Positions 23,870-38,100 are shown, counted from the first letter of the stretch. The stretch: DNA of 64,000 nucleotides from Chondrosia reniformis (GCA_947172415.1 OX359202.1:4202899-4266898), one strand, 5' to 3'. Program-made: numbers and translations. The notes: generated by a model from the sequence alone, not told the origin.

Positions 23870-24276
23870 CCCTCTCATTATTTGAGCTTACTAATTTTTT
23901 AACCAGAGTATTTGTATGCCTTTAATTTGCATGCTTTAAGTGTTGTCATCATTCACAGTAACTGAGATATTCGTAAAGCATATCCTACATCATATGTGGA
24001 ATATATTATAGTTGTCAATTGTTTTTTGCATGAAGTGTCTGTTGTAGGTCAATGTGGTGTATCCATAATTGCCCATGGATTTGATGTTTAAAATGAAAGC
24101 CACTATGTAATGTGTATATACTTCCACCGGATACCAAATCGAGAACTTCCGCAGGAATGGTGACGTCACAAATGATACTTTTTCGCTTGTTGCCTCTCAG
24201 TCTGTGTTTCTGTCGATTGATTTCTGGAATCAAAGAGACTTTCTGGGTGCCGCCAGGAGCGCTAGGCTATAAAGTA
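23870..24276. other. Intergenic region between TAF1 and the aldo-keto reductase
   Basis: It contains the TAF1 3' untranslated region and the reductase promoter. An open frame runs into the reductase start from 24112, but the conserved domain begins after the ATG at 24277. No transposon was recognised. Confidence 0.6.
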
Positions 24277-27200
24277 ATGGCCCAAACAATGTTTTCTGTT
24301 GAAAGCAAGTCCTCTCGAGTTCCCTTAAACGACGGTAATAGTATGCCTGTTTTCGGGTTGGGAGTATACCTAAGCAAGGCGAACGGAGAGACGGAGAATG
24401 CGGTTCTCCTTTCACTGGAGCACGGCTACCGACACATCGACACTGCAGCTATATATAGGTGAGAAAGGTATAAAGGAATTATGGATTTCTAATGACCCTG
24501 GGGGTTTCCTCATCACAACCAGAGGAAGGAGCACACTAATTACTGTAATGATAGTCTATAAACAACTATTTTAAGTAATTACTTTATACTTTGGTTATTA
24601 TTCTCAAAGAGTAAGATGTGAGTTCATGTTTATCTTTGAACCCTTTTTCTGGACTCCACATTCACTTGGCTATCATCCCAGCAACTCCTTCTATTTGGAT
24701 CTTAAAGATCGTCACACTCAATTGTAATAGCACTAAAATTTACTATAAGAGAACATGAAGATCAATGAATAAGCAGGGATTCCTGTATGAGATACTTCAT
24801 TAAAAATTGGAAATGTTTAGAATATAAATTATATACAGTAAGGTTTATGGTAAATCAAAACTCCCTTTTAAGCATATCAGGGCCTATATACGTATACGTA
24901 TGTGGGAGAGTAAAATTTCTAAAATTTATTAACTTGTTAGTGTGACCTTTCCCAGCCCACTGGCATGGCAAAATTGGTACATTTTTTTCAAATTATTACA
25001 AACTGATCATGATGCCTTTCTATGTTGTAGAAATGAACATGAAGTTGGTTCAGCTATAAGAAAGTCTGGTATTCCCAGAGAACAAATATTTGTGACCACT
25101 AAGGTAGAATAGATGTTAATGCTCTGCATGATTATCAAAAAGCATCCAATGCATCACCAGGATGTACGTATATAATCTATAAATATGAATATCCACATGC
25201 ACGAACTGCATAGCTACGTATATAGAACTTGATAAGGACACAATCTTCTTCTCTTTCTTCTCATCCACAATGTAATATGATTCTCTGGATGCAGGTATGG
25301 AATTCAGATCATGGCTATGATAAGACAATGGCCACTTTTGGTGAAAGTCTCAACAAGTGTGTTTCACATGCACAGTTTTGAACTTTTGTCTTGAATGTAA
25401 ACAGAATGGCTTGGCTGGTCCAGATTCACCAGAGACTTTTTAAAGAACTACCTGCAAATAAAATTCATGCCTGTGTTGTGAATGCATGTTCATTAAGCAT
25501 TTTAAAATCAATTTTAGGTCGCTAAATGTATGCAAGCAGACTGAGTATATATACATACATATACAGTCAACTCCACTTATAACGAACTCGCTTATAACGA
25601 ACTCGCTCATAACAAATTTTGGGTTATAACGAACAATTGTCAAAAACAATTTCCTCTCCATTTAATTCCTTCTGTTTATAACAAACAAACTTCTATTATA
25701 ATGTGTTAACTTATGATTATGTAAGTGTAAAGCCAAAAACGGCTTTCTTAACCGAAGTTACTGGATGAAGTGCATGGATAAAGGCAGGAACGAGAAGGGT
25801 GTTTGTGACGAATTTTCAGTTGCAAAGTCCACGCTGATAATTTACTATTATAATTTTGTAAGCATTCTACATCTGTTTACTGTATTCATACTGCACTGAT
25901 GAGTAGTTTATTTGTATAGTTATATGCAAATAAAGTACATTTGGTTATAAAGAACTTCTTTTATAAAGAACAATTATGATGGGATTTTGGTGTTCGTTAT
26001 ATCAGGAGTTGACTGTATATCTTATATTTATATACTTTTGGATGGAACATATATACATACCGTTTATATATATTGGATGACGTCTAAGGACGCAATTTTG
26101 GTATATATTTTTGGTCAAACGTTTCAACCCCAGGGAGGGTCTATCAACTACTGATGTATGTACGTACAACTTTAGTTATCTGCTCCTTTCATTACAGTCC
26201 CTCATTGTCCCTCATTTGTTACTTTGTAATAGTAATTGAATATAGACCATGCACGATAGCTTTCCAGTGGATGCTGATATGTTATACTGTTATCTAAAGC
26301 TTGTAACATACTCTGTGTAATACACAGTGCAAGAAAACTGTATATATTTCATGTGTATATATGTGTGCATCCAAGACTAGGGCTTGACTATGTGGATCTG
26401 TATTTGATGCATTCACCACTTAAAGGAAAAGTAGTGGAAACGTGGAATGCAATGATTGAGCTTAAGAAGCAAGGCAAATCAAAGTAATCATTAAATATAA
26501 TGTTCTGAATTAGCTTGATTTTCAATGGCTGCCATATTTGAGTCTACCAATATACGTACTTTACCTTTACTAATGTTAATTATATAATTTGCATAAGTAT
26601 ATACATATATACTGTACATACATACATATGCCTGCATGCTTGTTTAGGTATCTATGTATGTATATGTATGTATATTTCTCTTAGTATACTCATTATTGTT
26701 TGTATAACACATGAAAAATCTAAGATACCATTTTCCTACATGCATATTCTGTAAAAGAGCCTATAGGGGAACTAAACCTGAAGAGAGCTTTGGATGAAGA
26801 TACAGGAGTCTTTTCTTCCTTCTTTTCCGTTCTTTCATCTTCTTCTCCACTGGGTCATGTATGCATTTTAGTCTTCCATTAATACCCTGTTCAATTTAAA
26901 TAATTGTTACTTTATAGCACTTAGTGTATGTAAATATGTACTACTATACTCTATATACAGATCCATTGGAGTCTCCAACTTTAATGTCCATCACTTGGAA
27001 GAGCTTAAAAAAGCCAGACCAGATTACATACCAGCAGGTTTGATCACTAATATTTCTTGGATGGGTGGCTGTATTCCAAATATGGTAACATTTCTCTATA
27101 TAGTTAATCAAATTGAGTTAAGTCCATATCTAGCTAGAAATGAAGTTGTGGCATATTGTCAGAAAGAAGGAATTGTAGTTGAAGGGTATTCCCCACTTAC

Positions 27201-27493
27201 TAAAGGAGAAAAACTGACAGACCCAGTATTGGTGGAGATTGCAGCCAAGTAGGTCTTTTTATACTATATCCCATATACATACCTTTATCTTTCTCTCACC
27301 CTCCCAACATACTACATGAAGGTATGGTAAGAGCACGGCTCAAGTGCTGATCAGGTGGTCCCTACAACGAGGCTTTGTGTGTATACCAAAGTCTGTTAGG
27401 GAAGAGCGAATCAAGGAGAATGGAGATGTCTTTGACTTTAGTATTGCTGAAGAGGACATGAAGACATTGGTAAGTAGTGCAATAGCAGAATGA
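24277..27493 (+). CDS. Aldo-keto reductase, 7 exons
   Basis: NAD(P)H-dependent carbonyl reductase of the AKR (beta/alpha)8 barrel family; the substrate cannot be told from sequence. Exons: 24277-24458, 25031-25103, 25295-25356, 26376-26483, 26961-27037, 27104-27248, 27322-27493; all phases agree, giving 272 aa, near the length of short AKRs. Motifs: [10 protein letters not shown] (strand 1), [18 protein letters not shown] holding the catalytic Asp and Tyr, [13 protein letters not shown] with the catalytic Lys, [14 protein letters not shown] with the catalytic His, [26 protein letters not shown] and [19 protein letters not shown] for cofactor binding. A pogo-like MITE lies in intron 3. Exons 4-7 with their flanks are duplicated at 55206-56323. 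Confidence 0.94.
25564..26015. mobile_element. pogo/Tigger-like MITE (452 bp) in reductase intron 3
   Basis: Ends CAGTCAACTCCACTTATAAC and GTTATATCAGGAGTTGACTG are inverted repeats, flanked by TA on both sides. Its right end coincides within about 3 bp with the left border of the large duplicated segment that recurs at 54824. Confidence 0.85.
26725..26860. repeat. Dispersed 'CCATTTTCCTACATGC' repeat in reductase intron 4
   Basis: Contains CCATTTTCCTACATGC, GCCTATAGGGGAACTAAACC and the TC-rich stretch that follows. Closely similar stretches occur at 55555-55690 (by duplication) and independently at 59350-59490. Confidence 0.7.
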
Positions 27494-27605
27494 AACATTT
27501 CCTATGGCAACAGTTTTGCTATTGGAGAAATTAAAGTTAAAATGCCTATATGACCACTTAAGTACAGTATCGTACTTTCAATTTACTTAAGTACTTAGCT
27601 GCTTT

Positions 27606-28066
27606 AGGGCGCCACATTGATTTCAGACACCATGGAAAATCGGATGGCATATCTCAGCCTGAGCCTTCAATTCCTCTGAAATTAGGATATTTTTAGACTA
27701 GATTACTAACCTTGCATGCAAAGTTGCATATAAATTGAAGGTATGTATTCTTCGAGAGTTAATTACAAAACTTCAAAGTGTCCAAATAATATTAGGTCGA
27801 CAGTCATGCATTTTTGGATAGTGTCTGTTACTTGATAAACTTGATCAATTTGCACTGATGTATACTTAGGAACACTCATATAAGGTTATCAAATAAACAT
27901 CAAAAGTTGAAATTTTAACTCAAGAAGCATACTTTCAATTTATTTAACTTTGCATGCAAAGTAAGTAATCTAGTCTTAAAATATCCTAGAAGTTTCAGAG
28001 GAATTGAAGGCTCAGAGAATGGGATTTGCCAGCCGATTTTCCATGGTATCAGAAAATCGATGCACT
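27606..28066. mobile_element. Long-armed foldback MITE
   Basis: Two inverted arms of roughly 150 bp (left contains ACCATGGAAAATCGG and TTCAATTCCTCTGAAA, right their complements) enclose a short AT-rich core. There is no coding capacity. The same element is present in the duplicated copy at about 56436-56896, so insertion preceded the duplication. Confidence 0.8.
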
Positions 28067-28115
28067 GCCCTGCTTGTCTGACAGTGATGTAGACTATCAC
28101 CACATTTGTGTTTGA

Positions 28116-28373
28116 TATAGAACAGTATGGATAATATTGTTTGCTACTGCTATTTATAGAACAGTATGCCATTGGGTAATATTGTTTGCTACTGCTATTT
28201 ATAGAACAGTATGGGTACTATTGTTTGCTACTGCTATTTATAGAACAGTATGGATAATATTGTTTGCTACTGCTATTTATAGAACAGTATGGATAATATT
28301 GTTTGCTACTGCTATTTATAGAACAGTATGGATAATATTGTTTGCTACTGCTATTTATAGAACAGTATGGATG
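28116..28373. repeat. 39 bp tandem repeat, about 6.5 copies
   Basis: Unit GTATGGATAATATTGTTTGC plus 19 more bases ending in ATAGAACA; one unit carries a 5 bp insertion. The duplicated locus (about 56946-57085) has only about 3.5 units, so the array changed length after duplication. Its open frame is a by-product of the unit length. Confidence 0.95.
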
Positions 28374-29185
28374 AGCACCTAACAACAGGATGGGACCCCC
28401 TTACTTCTCCTTGGATCAACTAGATAGTACAGATTAGCAGGTCTAGCACAATTTGACAAACTCCCAATTGTGTGTTCACATAAAAGTTTAGATATACATA
28501 CATGGAAATTATTTTTTGTACTTCTGTTGTAATGAAACTATAGCCAATAAAGATTGCAACAAGTATAGTCTATATGTATATAGAGGATTATAAGGAGAAC
28601 ATGAAATACTTTTCTTGTGTAACACATTGGACATTAGACCAGTTTTTAAGCAAATTGTTATCCATTTCACTCCCACAAAGTGACGGTACGATGGGCTACA
28701 ACAAGAAAGGGTTGCTTTGACTTACGTACTCTTCTGATTCAGTTGAACCATGATGAATTAGTTTATTCAATAAACAACCTTGTCTTGCAAAATACATAAA
28801 AATAACATTGATATGTACATCATACAATAAGAGCCAGCTAGTCTATATGCGTATGTATATATTATAATAGAATTATATTTTGCACAAATTACAACCTGTA
28901 TAAATTAGCAGGTTTCCATCAAGATAATAGAATAGAATGTGTAATAAGCCTCCTATTCCCATATAGGATTCTGCAGGTCCAAACTGTTCTAGATTTACAT
29001 GTCACATGTTACAGTACTAGTATTTCAGCCTCGGCAATTCTTGAGGTAAAAGACAAAGATACTTTTACTCATAAGACTGAATACGATATTTCGTCAAATA
29101 CAGTGTAAATGCAACTGCAGTTTGCAATTGTATATATGAAATCAATAATAATCGTTACTCAAAAAGTGACGATGCAAGCGTAGAA

Positions 29186-32100
29186 ATGGCCAAGGAAATG
29201 GCGGCAATATTAGAGGATGATGTTGAACCCACACACAGTGTCAGTTCTCTAGATTGGGTGCTAGATGAGGACACTAGTAAAGTCTCTAATTCTTTACACT
29301 TGGGACCAAAGAAAAAGAAGGTACATATGTTTTATATATATATAGATACCTGTTAATATACGTTATCTATTGGCACCTTGGTATTGTGACTAACATTTAT
29401 TCTAGTCACCTTATGGAAAGCTGAAAGATCCGAAAAAGAAGCAGAAAGCCCGAGAATTGATCTTTGAATGTGCTGAGAATGGATACAAAGACGCTTTTAT
29501 GAAACTGTTCAGAAAGAAAGTCCCCATTAATGAAAAGATTAAGGTGGGCAAACTAGTTAATCTTTTTACTAAGAGATTATATGACAGCGTAGATAAACAA
29601 ACCTCTGATGGCAGTAAGTAGACCCGTGTCGTCTCTTCCTCAATTCTATATATAGCAACAGATGTCCGCAATCCATTGCTTAGTGGAGAGGAACCATTAT
29701 GATATACTTTTGGAAGTAATCAAGCACTATCTCTCGGAATCTCTCTCAAGAGAGAAACTAAGCAAGGACAAGTGGCTCCAGGTATTGGATGACAAGAAGA
29801 TGAGTTTTGAAGAAAAGCTGTTGAATGTAAAGGAGCTCCCTCGACCTAAGGAACTAGGAGAGATTGTTATAAATGCAACTAAGGTATACAAATTTGTAGT
29901 GCTTGCAGTAGGGGTTGAGTTGGAGCTTTCAAATATAGACATGTATGGAAAAATTAAAATCTAAAGCTGATCTTAAAACATTGATGTCATCATCATTGAA
30001 CTCTGGATGTTATCCCTGCCCACTCATGTCCTCTGAGGAGCACAATGAGCTGATGGACGGAACCGAAGTTCGTTTAATAGAACCAGAGTTTCCCCCTAGC
30101 CACTCAAAAAGTAATTCCAGAGTTCAACGATAAATGATAATGATATCAATGCTTTAAGATCAGCTTTAGATCATAAAGTTCCCCTATTTTTCCATATTAG
30201 TGTCAGCAACACTTTTGGCTGTACCCCTTATTTGCTGATAAGGAAACCACAAGCATTTTTTGCTTTTTGGGAGTGCTTATTAGCAGACTAGCCACTCAAA
30301 CTTCCATTGCATGCCATACTGATGCGTCCTAATAAAGACGAAACAGCTGTCTATGGCTTGACCATATTTTGAGTAGCTAAGGGGAGACTCTGGTTCCCAT
30401 CAAGCAAACTTTGATTCCACCTGCCCACTCATTGTGCTCCTCCAGGAGACATGAGTGGGCAGGGGTAACATCCAGAGTTCAATGATTATAATAGACATGT
30501 ATTTCATAATAATGTTTGTTTATATTTTCTATACATGTATAAACAGTACTAAAAGTAAATGTACATAATGTTATGGACACTTTAAGGAACCACTTTTATG
30601 GTTGCATATACGTATACTGAAGAAGGGTTACAAGAATTATCTAAAACCTTATATCATGCCAATGAAGCGAAGGTAATCTAAAGAGAATAGACTAAAACGG
30701 AATTTTCTTAGACTAATTACTTAGGGATAACCTAAAAAGCTTGGATGAGGATACAGTTAGGCTAGTATGTATTAGGTTGTTACTGGCTATTTCTCTGAGC
30801 CCCAGTTATATAATTATCTGTATGGGTACAGGAGGAGGTGCTTACTGTAGTCCCAAGGGGATAGAGTGCTATGAATTTCATTATAAGCATTTGAATATTA
30901 TTATAAATATATCCCTGCCTGATAGGATACTTATGGAATCTAATTTATTAAGAATATTTCCTTTGCCACATCTTGACAGTTGGGTTGGAGGCCTCTCCAT
31001 ATTGCTATCAAGAATGGATACCATGAGATGGTTCAACTCCTGCTTTTGATTCAAGGGAAGAAGGACTTTCCTGGAACAAGAAAGCGACACAGGAAGAAAG
31101 AAGAATACAGTAATAACAAAGAAATAGTGAGATACTCTAATCCGGTTTAGAAACTATTAATGCATGTCTTCTTCTTGGGCCTCAATATAGGCTGTACATA
31201 TGTACATATATTGATGGATGCATTGCATGATGTATTACAGCTGTAAATCATATGTACATACATATGTAGTTAAGCATATTTGAAGGGTTACAATCAGGTT
31301 AATTTTCTGGATGCCTTTAGCAAGTAATTTAGCCACTCAGAAGCAATCCACAAGATGTTGGCTCAAACATACTTGTTTCTGACTGTATAACCTTCCGAAA
31401 AACGTACACTTTATCGTTTGTCAAATGCACATGCTTAACGGTGTATTACTATACTAGTTACTATGTAAGTATTATTTGTTCTGTGATTACTAACATTATA
31501 ATGTATGCTCTTTTAATATTAACAGGCTGGTGGGATGACTCCAGTACACATTGCTGCAAGATCAGCTGATTTAGAGATACTTAAATACCTCTGGGCATGG
31601 TGTGGTATAATCCGTGAGGGAGAAGAAAACCAGTTTGGTCCTTTCTCTGAGGAAGATAAAGTAAGTTTGTATTCCACTATTGAATCTGTAGACTTGTATA
31701 AAGTTATGCTATAAATATCCACAGAAAGGTTGGTGTGTTCTTCATTTTGCTATTGCTGGGGACCCAAAGAAGAAGCTACTCCTCCAAACTCAAAGAGCAG
31801 TTTTGGAATGGCTTTTAGATGATGATGTTGGAAGAATGAAAAGCTGTGGTTTGCATGTAGAAATGGCATCCAAGGTATGTATATGTCTGCACATACATAC
31901 ACATACATACATAGTCTCAAGTTCGACGCAGTTATATAGAAACCTTATTCTATTACTTTGAATAAATGTTTGTTGACTCCTGTACTTCGTATGCATGTAG
32001 AAAGGACACACTCCACTGATCACAGTTGCTGAATACAAACAAGTTGAGCTAGCTAAATTGTTGCTTGAAAAGAAAGCAAACAAAAAGGCTACAGTAGATG

Positions 32101-35100
32101 TACGTAAGAGTTTACATAGAAATATCATGTAATACTAATACTATTGTGTTTGTTATGTAGTAATTTGTTTTACTATTACAGGATGGTAAAATGGCCCTAC
32201 ATTTCACAGCTATTCACGATGACCTTGAGATGGCTGAACTACTGTGTGATAAGGAAGCTTGTTTAGCCAAAGACAAGGTACAGAAATGGAATTGCATAGA
32301 ATTACTATATACATTCATTATAACAGGGTGTCCTCTCTCTGTACATGTTTCTGTGCTCGTAGGATGGTAACACTCCTTTGCACATTGCATCAAAGAAGCA
32401 TTCTTCTGAAGTTGAAGAGTTTTTGAGAAGACAATGTCCTGAAGCAGATGATATTAAGAACAACAATGGGCACACTCCAAAGACTATTCCCAAGGAAAAA
32501 GGAGAATGTAAGTGCACACATGTTGTCAATTATATACTGTAAGTGTTTCTCTCAGAGGTGGACAAGTAGACTATTACTTCCTTCCTATTGTTAGATCTTT
32601 AAATTTGTTCACTTGGAGGCCTCAAAGTATCACCCACACTTACACTGTAAGACTTTAGTAAAGGTCTTGTCACCAAGTAGTTGTAGTTATTATTGGGCGA
32701 GCCTGAGCAAGCCCCACACTAACGTGGTGAACAGCAATTTTGTCTGTTTATATAATATGATTATGTATATCTATTGTCTTTTTGCTATGGCACAAAGTAT
32801 ATTGTGCAGGTGCCCTTTAGTCGTGAATGCAATTATTGCCCAATGAATATCATACATTTAATTATTGTTCTAGATTTGAGGCTGTTTGGGGCCTATCTGC
32901 CACACCCCTGGCCGAGGCTTGCCCCTCAATGCTATATATGCATTTGCCTGCAGGAGAGTGTTCAGTTATGATTACCTCCAGCATCATATCAGACACCTAC
33001 TGAAGGGCATTATTCACAACCAGCACTTTATATGATTCATTGGCACACACTATTCTCAGTGTTCATCGTCTGATCATGAGTTACATCACAGTTCTTCATT
33101 ACTTGATAGTAGCCCCTCCCACAGGAAATGGGCTGGATGGGTTACTGATAGTGAGCTGGTTACACTGCCAATTTGAATAAATAATGAATCAACGATTGAG
33201 GCTTGTTGTGATAATATATACAGTCGACTCCTGATATAACAAACTGCTAAATCCAAGAAGATTTGTTCTTTATAAAAGAAGTTCTTTGTAACCAAAGCAT
33301 GTATAAATACATGGTACAGTACATAAAAATGCATAGTCATACACATCACCGTTCACAAGCCCACGAATGATGTATTGAGTACATAAAACATTACTGAACA
33401 AAATCTGTTATTTGTCGAGGGAAGTTGGATCGAAGTTCGAGCTAAGTTGGATCGAAGTTCGAGTGAAATTGTTTTTGCGAAGTTTGCTTCGAAATGGAAA
33501 CATATTTTCCGTGCCTACTGTAGGTATGGCCATGTCTCTCCCATTTGTAGTAACAGAAGTGCGTGTGTTATAAGTGATGAAAATTGTATGCAATGAAACT
33601 TGGTTTCCAAGGCATGTTCGCTATATGTGCAAATTCACATTATCTGAGTTCATTGTATGTGGAGTCGATTGTATGTTCATTACATAAAGCAACCTGATAA
33701 TCCAATAAGAAATAATGATAATAATAATAATAATAGGAAACTAAGAGTTGTATACAAGTCATTTTGTGCTTAGTGGCTTGCAATGTCAATGACCCAAATG
33801 TCCCTCACTGACCATCAGGTCGGTGGCGTGGTCACTATAAGTTGGTGGTCGCCAGGCCCGACATCCCCGGAGGCACAGGATTGCTGATCTTAGTAGAGCA
33901 AAGCACAATACTGTGCAGAGCCATCTGAAGTAAGACTGGTGTCTCTTCTGTGCGAGGAGTGAAGCCAACTTCTTATAAAAGACGGTGGCTGCTTTGCCCA
34001 TTCCATCACTTGCAGCAAATACCAGTGGTGTAAAAGAAGTGTTCTCAACTTCTCTGTTTTGCTGTTCATATGCTCTACGTTTCCCTTGCTCATGCTGTCA
34101 ATAAATGACAGTCAACGGGAGGGACCGGTTTGTTGGGGTGCTAGGATTAAAAACCCTTACCTCATAGAATGCCCATTCAAACCGGCTTCCCCAGAAGCCT
34201 CTTGTACTGATGTCTAGTCTGGCTTCATCTCCTCGAATGCTTGTTCTCATGGCCAGCACTTCACCTGTGAGAGGTTGCAGAGATGGTTCCACTGTGTTGT
34301 CACACAACTCGTGGCGGATGGATGGATATCCTCCAGTAGGACAGGACTGAGCGGCCAATGGTGACTGCTTGTCCACAAGTACAGTGAGAGGCAAGCTGTG
34401 GTGGCAGCCAACCATAGCGCAGGCAAAGGGCATCACGAAAAGCACCTTTGTGCAGGGTGAAGCCATAGTGATCTAGTGGTAATGCTGTCAGCCAATTGGA
34501 TGCGCCCCCTTCGCTTGCTAGTTCTGCCAACCTCCACAAGGCTGGTGGAATCTCTGTCTTCAATCGGGCAGCTGTCTCTTCTTGATGTTTACGTTTGAAG
34601 TTGTGTGCCTCTCTCCTGCATTGTTTCAATTCCATTTGGATGTCTCTAGTCGCCTCTTCAGGCAATAAACGTGGTCTTTTGCTTTTGAGCGACTATGGGG
34701 CTTCTGTAATAGCAGGGCTGGCATAGTTATCACAGTCTGTAGGGTAATAGGCTCAAGAGATGATCTCTCGGCAAATGATGTAAACAGCCTTGCCATTTCG
34801 AGGACAGACTCCTTGCCTGAGGTACCCAATGGTATCATAAAGATGTTCCGCCGCCAGTGCACAATCTCTTTATATGCCAATGATATTGCTGGGACGAGAT
34901 CTTCACTGTCTGATTCACCCCAGATAAAGTGATTATTCAGATTATTATGGTATTGAATTCTGTCTGTTCTTGTCTTTCTATCTCTATCTAACTGCGCTCT
35001 GGCTCAATTCTGGCGTCTTGCAATAGATTGTCATTGCTCATACTACTAAACTGGGAATCATTATGAACTGCTGTGTTGCTAGCACTACTCTGGTTACCTT

Positions 35101-38100
35101 CAGTGCTTACATTACTCGCCATCTGACTTGGTTCACACATCTCGCAGGATTACACTTAGACGGACCACAATTGGTGCATCTTTTGCCAGCTTTGACACAG
35201 GTGCACCTTGCCCATGCACAGGCAGCACCTTGGTATCTTCTCTCTCTCTGTCTTTACTTGTAAATTGTACTCTCCTGTCACAAAGGATCACTGAATATCA
35301 CTGAGGATCATTCGCGCACGCCATTTTGTGATAATAGTAACTCGTCAATCAGTTGGCCTCTGAGAGAGATTTTCAATATGTAGATACTAAGCATGTACAT
35401 AATTTATGTTGCTACACAAAGCTACATACTTGTGGTTACATACGTATTTCTGCTGTAATGTTTTATACTGCTTGTTCCTTAGATTATAATTAAGCAAATA
35501 TACTTTCTCTATTATCTTGTTCTTATATAGTTATACCACCTGAAATAAGGAAAAGAGGAAAGGAGGCAGTTAGGATTTACAAGGAAGCCCTTAGAGATGG
35601 GAAATCAAAGATCCCTCATGTAAAAATGGTGATTCTTGGGGAAGCACGTCATGGAAAGACTAGCTTGTTGAGACTTTTGGAAAATGAAAAATTTATTTCT
35701 GACTCTAAATCAACGGAAGGAATAGAAACAGATTTAGTCTCCACTCAAAGTCTCAGTGACTGGACAAAGCGAAAGCCAATAACATACTCCCATGCATTAG
35801 CCAAGCACGTTAATGAAGTAGCTCCTGATTCTGTTCAAGGTAGAAATAAGCCAGAGACAAAGCAAAGACCCAAGGAACAGATTGAACAGGAAATTAATAA
35901 TATTTTTCCCAAACCAAAGCGACCGCCACCACCTCATCATCAACATCATCCAAAGATGCCTGATCCTAATGTTGTTAATCCTACTTCCTTCAGAGAAAAA
36001 AATCAGCTTCTCACTCTCCCTCCAGTAGAAACAAGAAGCTCAACTTCTAAACCAGCCCCAAGTCCTAATCCAAAAAAGGTTAACCCAGTTCCTAAAGCTG
36101 AAAGCAGCTTACCAAAACCAGCTCCTTCACCTGATGTTCCAAAAGTTAAACCAGACAAGGCCATCTCCACTGCAGTGCAAACTCCAGCAGCCACAACATT
36201 AGACCCGCCCAGGGATCCTGTTCCTGTAAGTGAAAGTGAGGCAGTAGTTCCAGATAAGGGTTTGGGTAGAAAGGTTCAGAAAGACATCAACAAAGATTTT
36301 CCTAAACTGGTTTTCACAGTTTACGACTTTGCTGGTCAAGAGTTATATCGCCCCATGCATCACTGCTTCATTACTCAAAGATCTGTCTTCATGATAGTGT
36401 TTAATAGCCGCATCTTCCTTGAAATGCTGAATGCTAAAGACAAGGATTCTCACCGCCACATACAGTATTGGTTCAACACCATAAGTGCCTACACTAAGAA
36501 GTTTGAGGGAGAAAGGGGAAAGGGAAGGAAGCCGCCAGTCATCCTCGTGGGGACTCATCGTGGGCCGTATGAGAAAGATGGAGTGGCAGGGTTTAAAAGG
36601 ATCTCAGAAGAGGATGAAAAAGGCATAAGAGATGAGCTTGATGCTTTTTACTCTACAGATGATGTCAGGGAGTGCTACATTTCTCATTTGCTCAAAGGAC
36701 CACTGGAGGAAAGGTTTCAATTTGTCGAATGCTCTTTAGAAAATGAAAAAGAGAGTGGAGCAGAGTCTCTGAAGAAGGTGATAGAAGAGACAGCTGATTC
36801 CCTGCCCTTCATGGATGAGGAGTATCCAATGAAATGGCTGCAATTCCAAGAGAAGTTACAAGAAGAACCTGGTCTAAGGAAATTGGAGGCAGTTGAAGAA
36901 ATGGCACAGGAGCTTGGTTTAAGTAAAGAGGCAACAGATCTTGCTCTCCAGTTCTTTCATGATATCGGTGTGATCACAGTACCAGGTATAGACTTTATAA
37001 AATGTTAGAATTAGTTACATTGACATGCAATAAAGTAATGTAGATATTGCCTTTTAATCCTATTTCTAAATTGACATTTTTGTAGAGTAATGTGCACTTT
37101 GTCACGGCTAAATTACATAGGACGAATGTATAATTTAAACATAATGTCAATTATTTTATTCAGTTACACTTTGGCTGTACCCTTCATTTGCTGATAAGGA
37201 AACCACAAGCTTCTTAGCTTTTGGGAGTATTTATTAGCAGTTTAGCCACTTAATGTCCTTCATATGCTATACTGATGAATCCTAAAAACTAAATAGCTAC
37301 GTAACTAATATAGTAGGGCTCGACCATCTCTTGAGTGGCTGAGGGAGACTCTGGTTCTCATCAAGTCAATTTCATTTCCTTATTGTGCTCCTCAGGATGG
37401 GTGGGTGGGGTAAATCCAGAGTTAAATGATGCGAATATATATATGTATTCAAATCAGACTTTTCTCAATAAAGCTGAATTACCTCAAGTATTCCTGTCTG
37501 AGGAGGAAAGAGAAACCTTAAAAGAAGTAATACTTTGTGGCCCACAGCTGCTTGCTGACATTATGAAGGAACTACTTATGTTCAAAGACAAACATGTGGA
37601 TAAGCTGGATATTGGTGGGTTACACTGGCTGTTCATTGTGACTGAGAGAAAGGTTAAAGTTTAAGGTTGTTCTTTGTTTTCAGATGACATTAAAATGCTC
37701 AAACAAAAAAACATACTGAAAAAGAAGGCACTAAAAGATATGTTGCCAGACAGGTGGAGTAAAGAGGAATTTGAGCACATCTTCCTCTTTTTGAAAGCTC
37801 ATAGTTTGCTCTTTGCAATAGAAGAAGAAAGTGGGGCAACTGAAAAATATCTCGTCCCCAGTTTGCTGAAACCTTTGGAAGTGGACCCAGAACTGCCCAA
37901 GCGATACTTCACATTACATGTTGATTTTCTTGGATACCTTCCTCCTGAGGTCTTCAACAGATTCATCTGCCTAGCGGCCCTGGAGTCAGAATGTAGTCAT
38001 CTCCGAAAAGGCTACAAAAAACCACCATCCTACATTACCCTAAAGGCTGACTGCTGTGGTGTGAGAGGCTGGTGTGCAGAGAACGATGCCTGGGTGATTG

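Larger units (their letters stand above)
27494..29185. other. Intergenic region between the reductase and gene A
   Basis: It holds the reductase 3' end, a foldback element (27606-28066), a 39 bp tandem repeat array and the presumed promoter and 5' untranslated region of gene A upstream of 29186. No additional gene is supported. Confidence 0.7.
26013..36710. repeat. Copy 1 of the large tandem duplication
   Basis: From the right tip of the MITE at 26015 onward, this stretch recurs at 54824-64000 in the same order: reductase exons 4-7, a 39 bp repeat array, gene A exons 1-10. The offset is about 28.83 kb over the reductase and 27.29 kb at gene A exon 10, the difference being insertions private to one copy. 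The reductase part is almost identical (a few substitutions and one small insertion by eye), while gene A exons differ more. Confidence 0.95.

Noticed and set aside
28137-28382. Open frame with 13-residue repeats (FATAIYRTV)
   Set aside because: It is produced by the 39 bp tandem repeat; copy number differs between duplicates and no other coding evidence exists.
29662-29683. Alternative upstream start of gene A exon 3 at MSAIHC
   Set aside because: That border does not agree in phase with the donor at 29613; the acceptor at 29683 does, in both gene copies.
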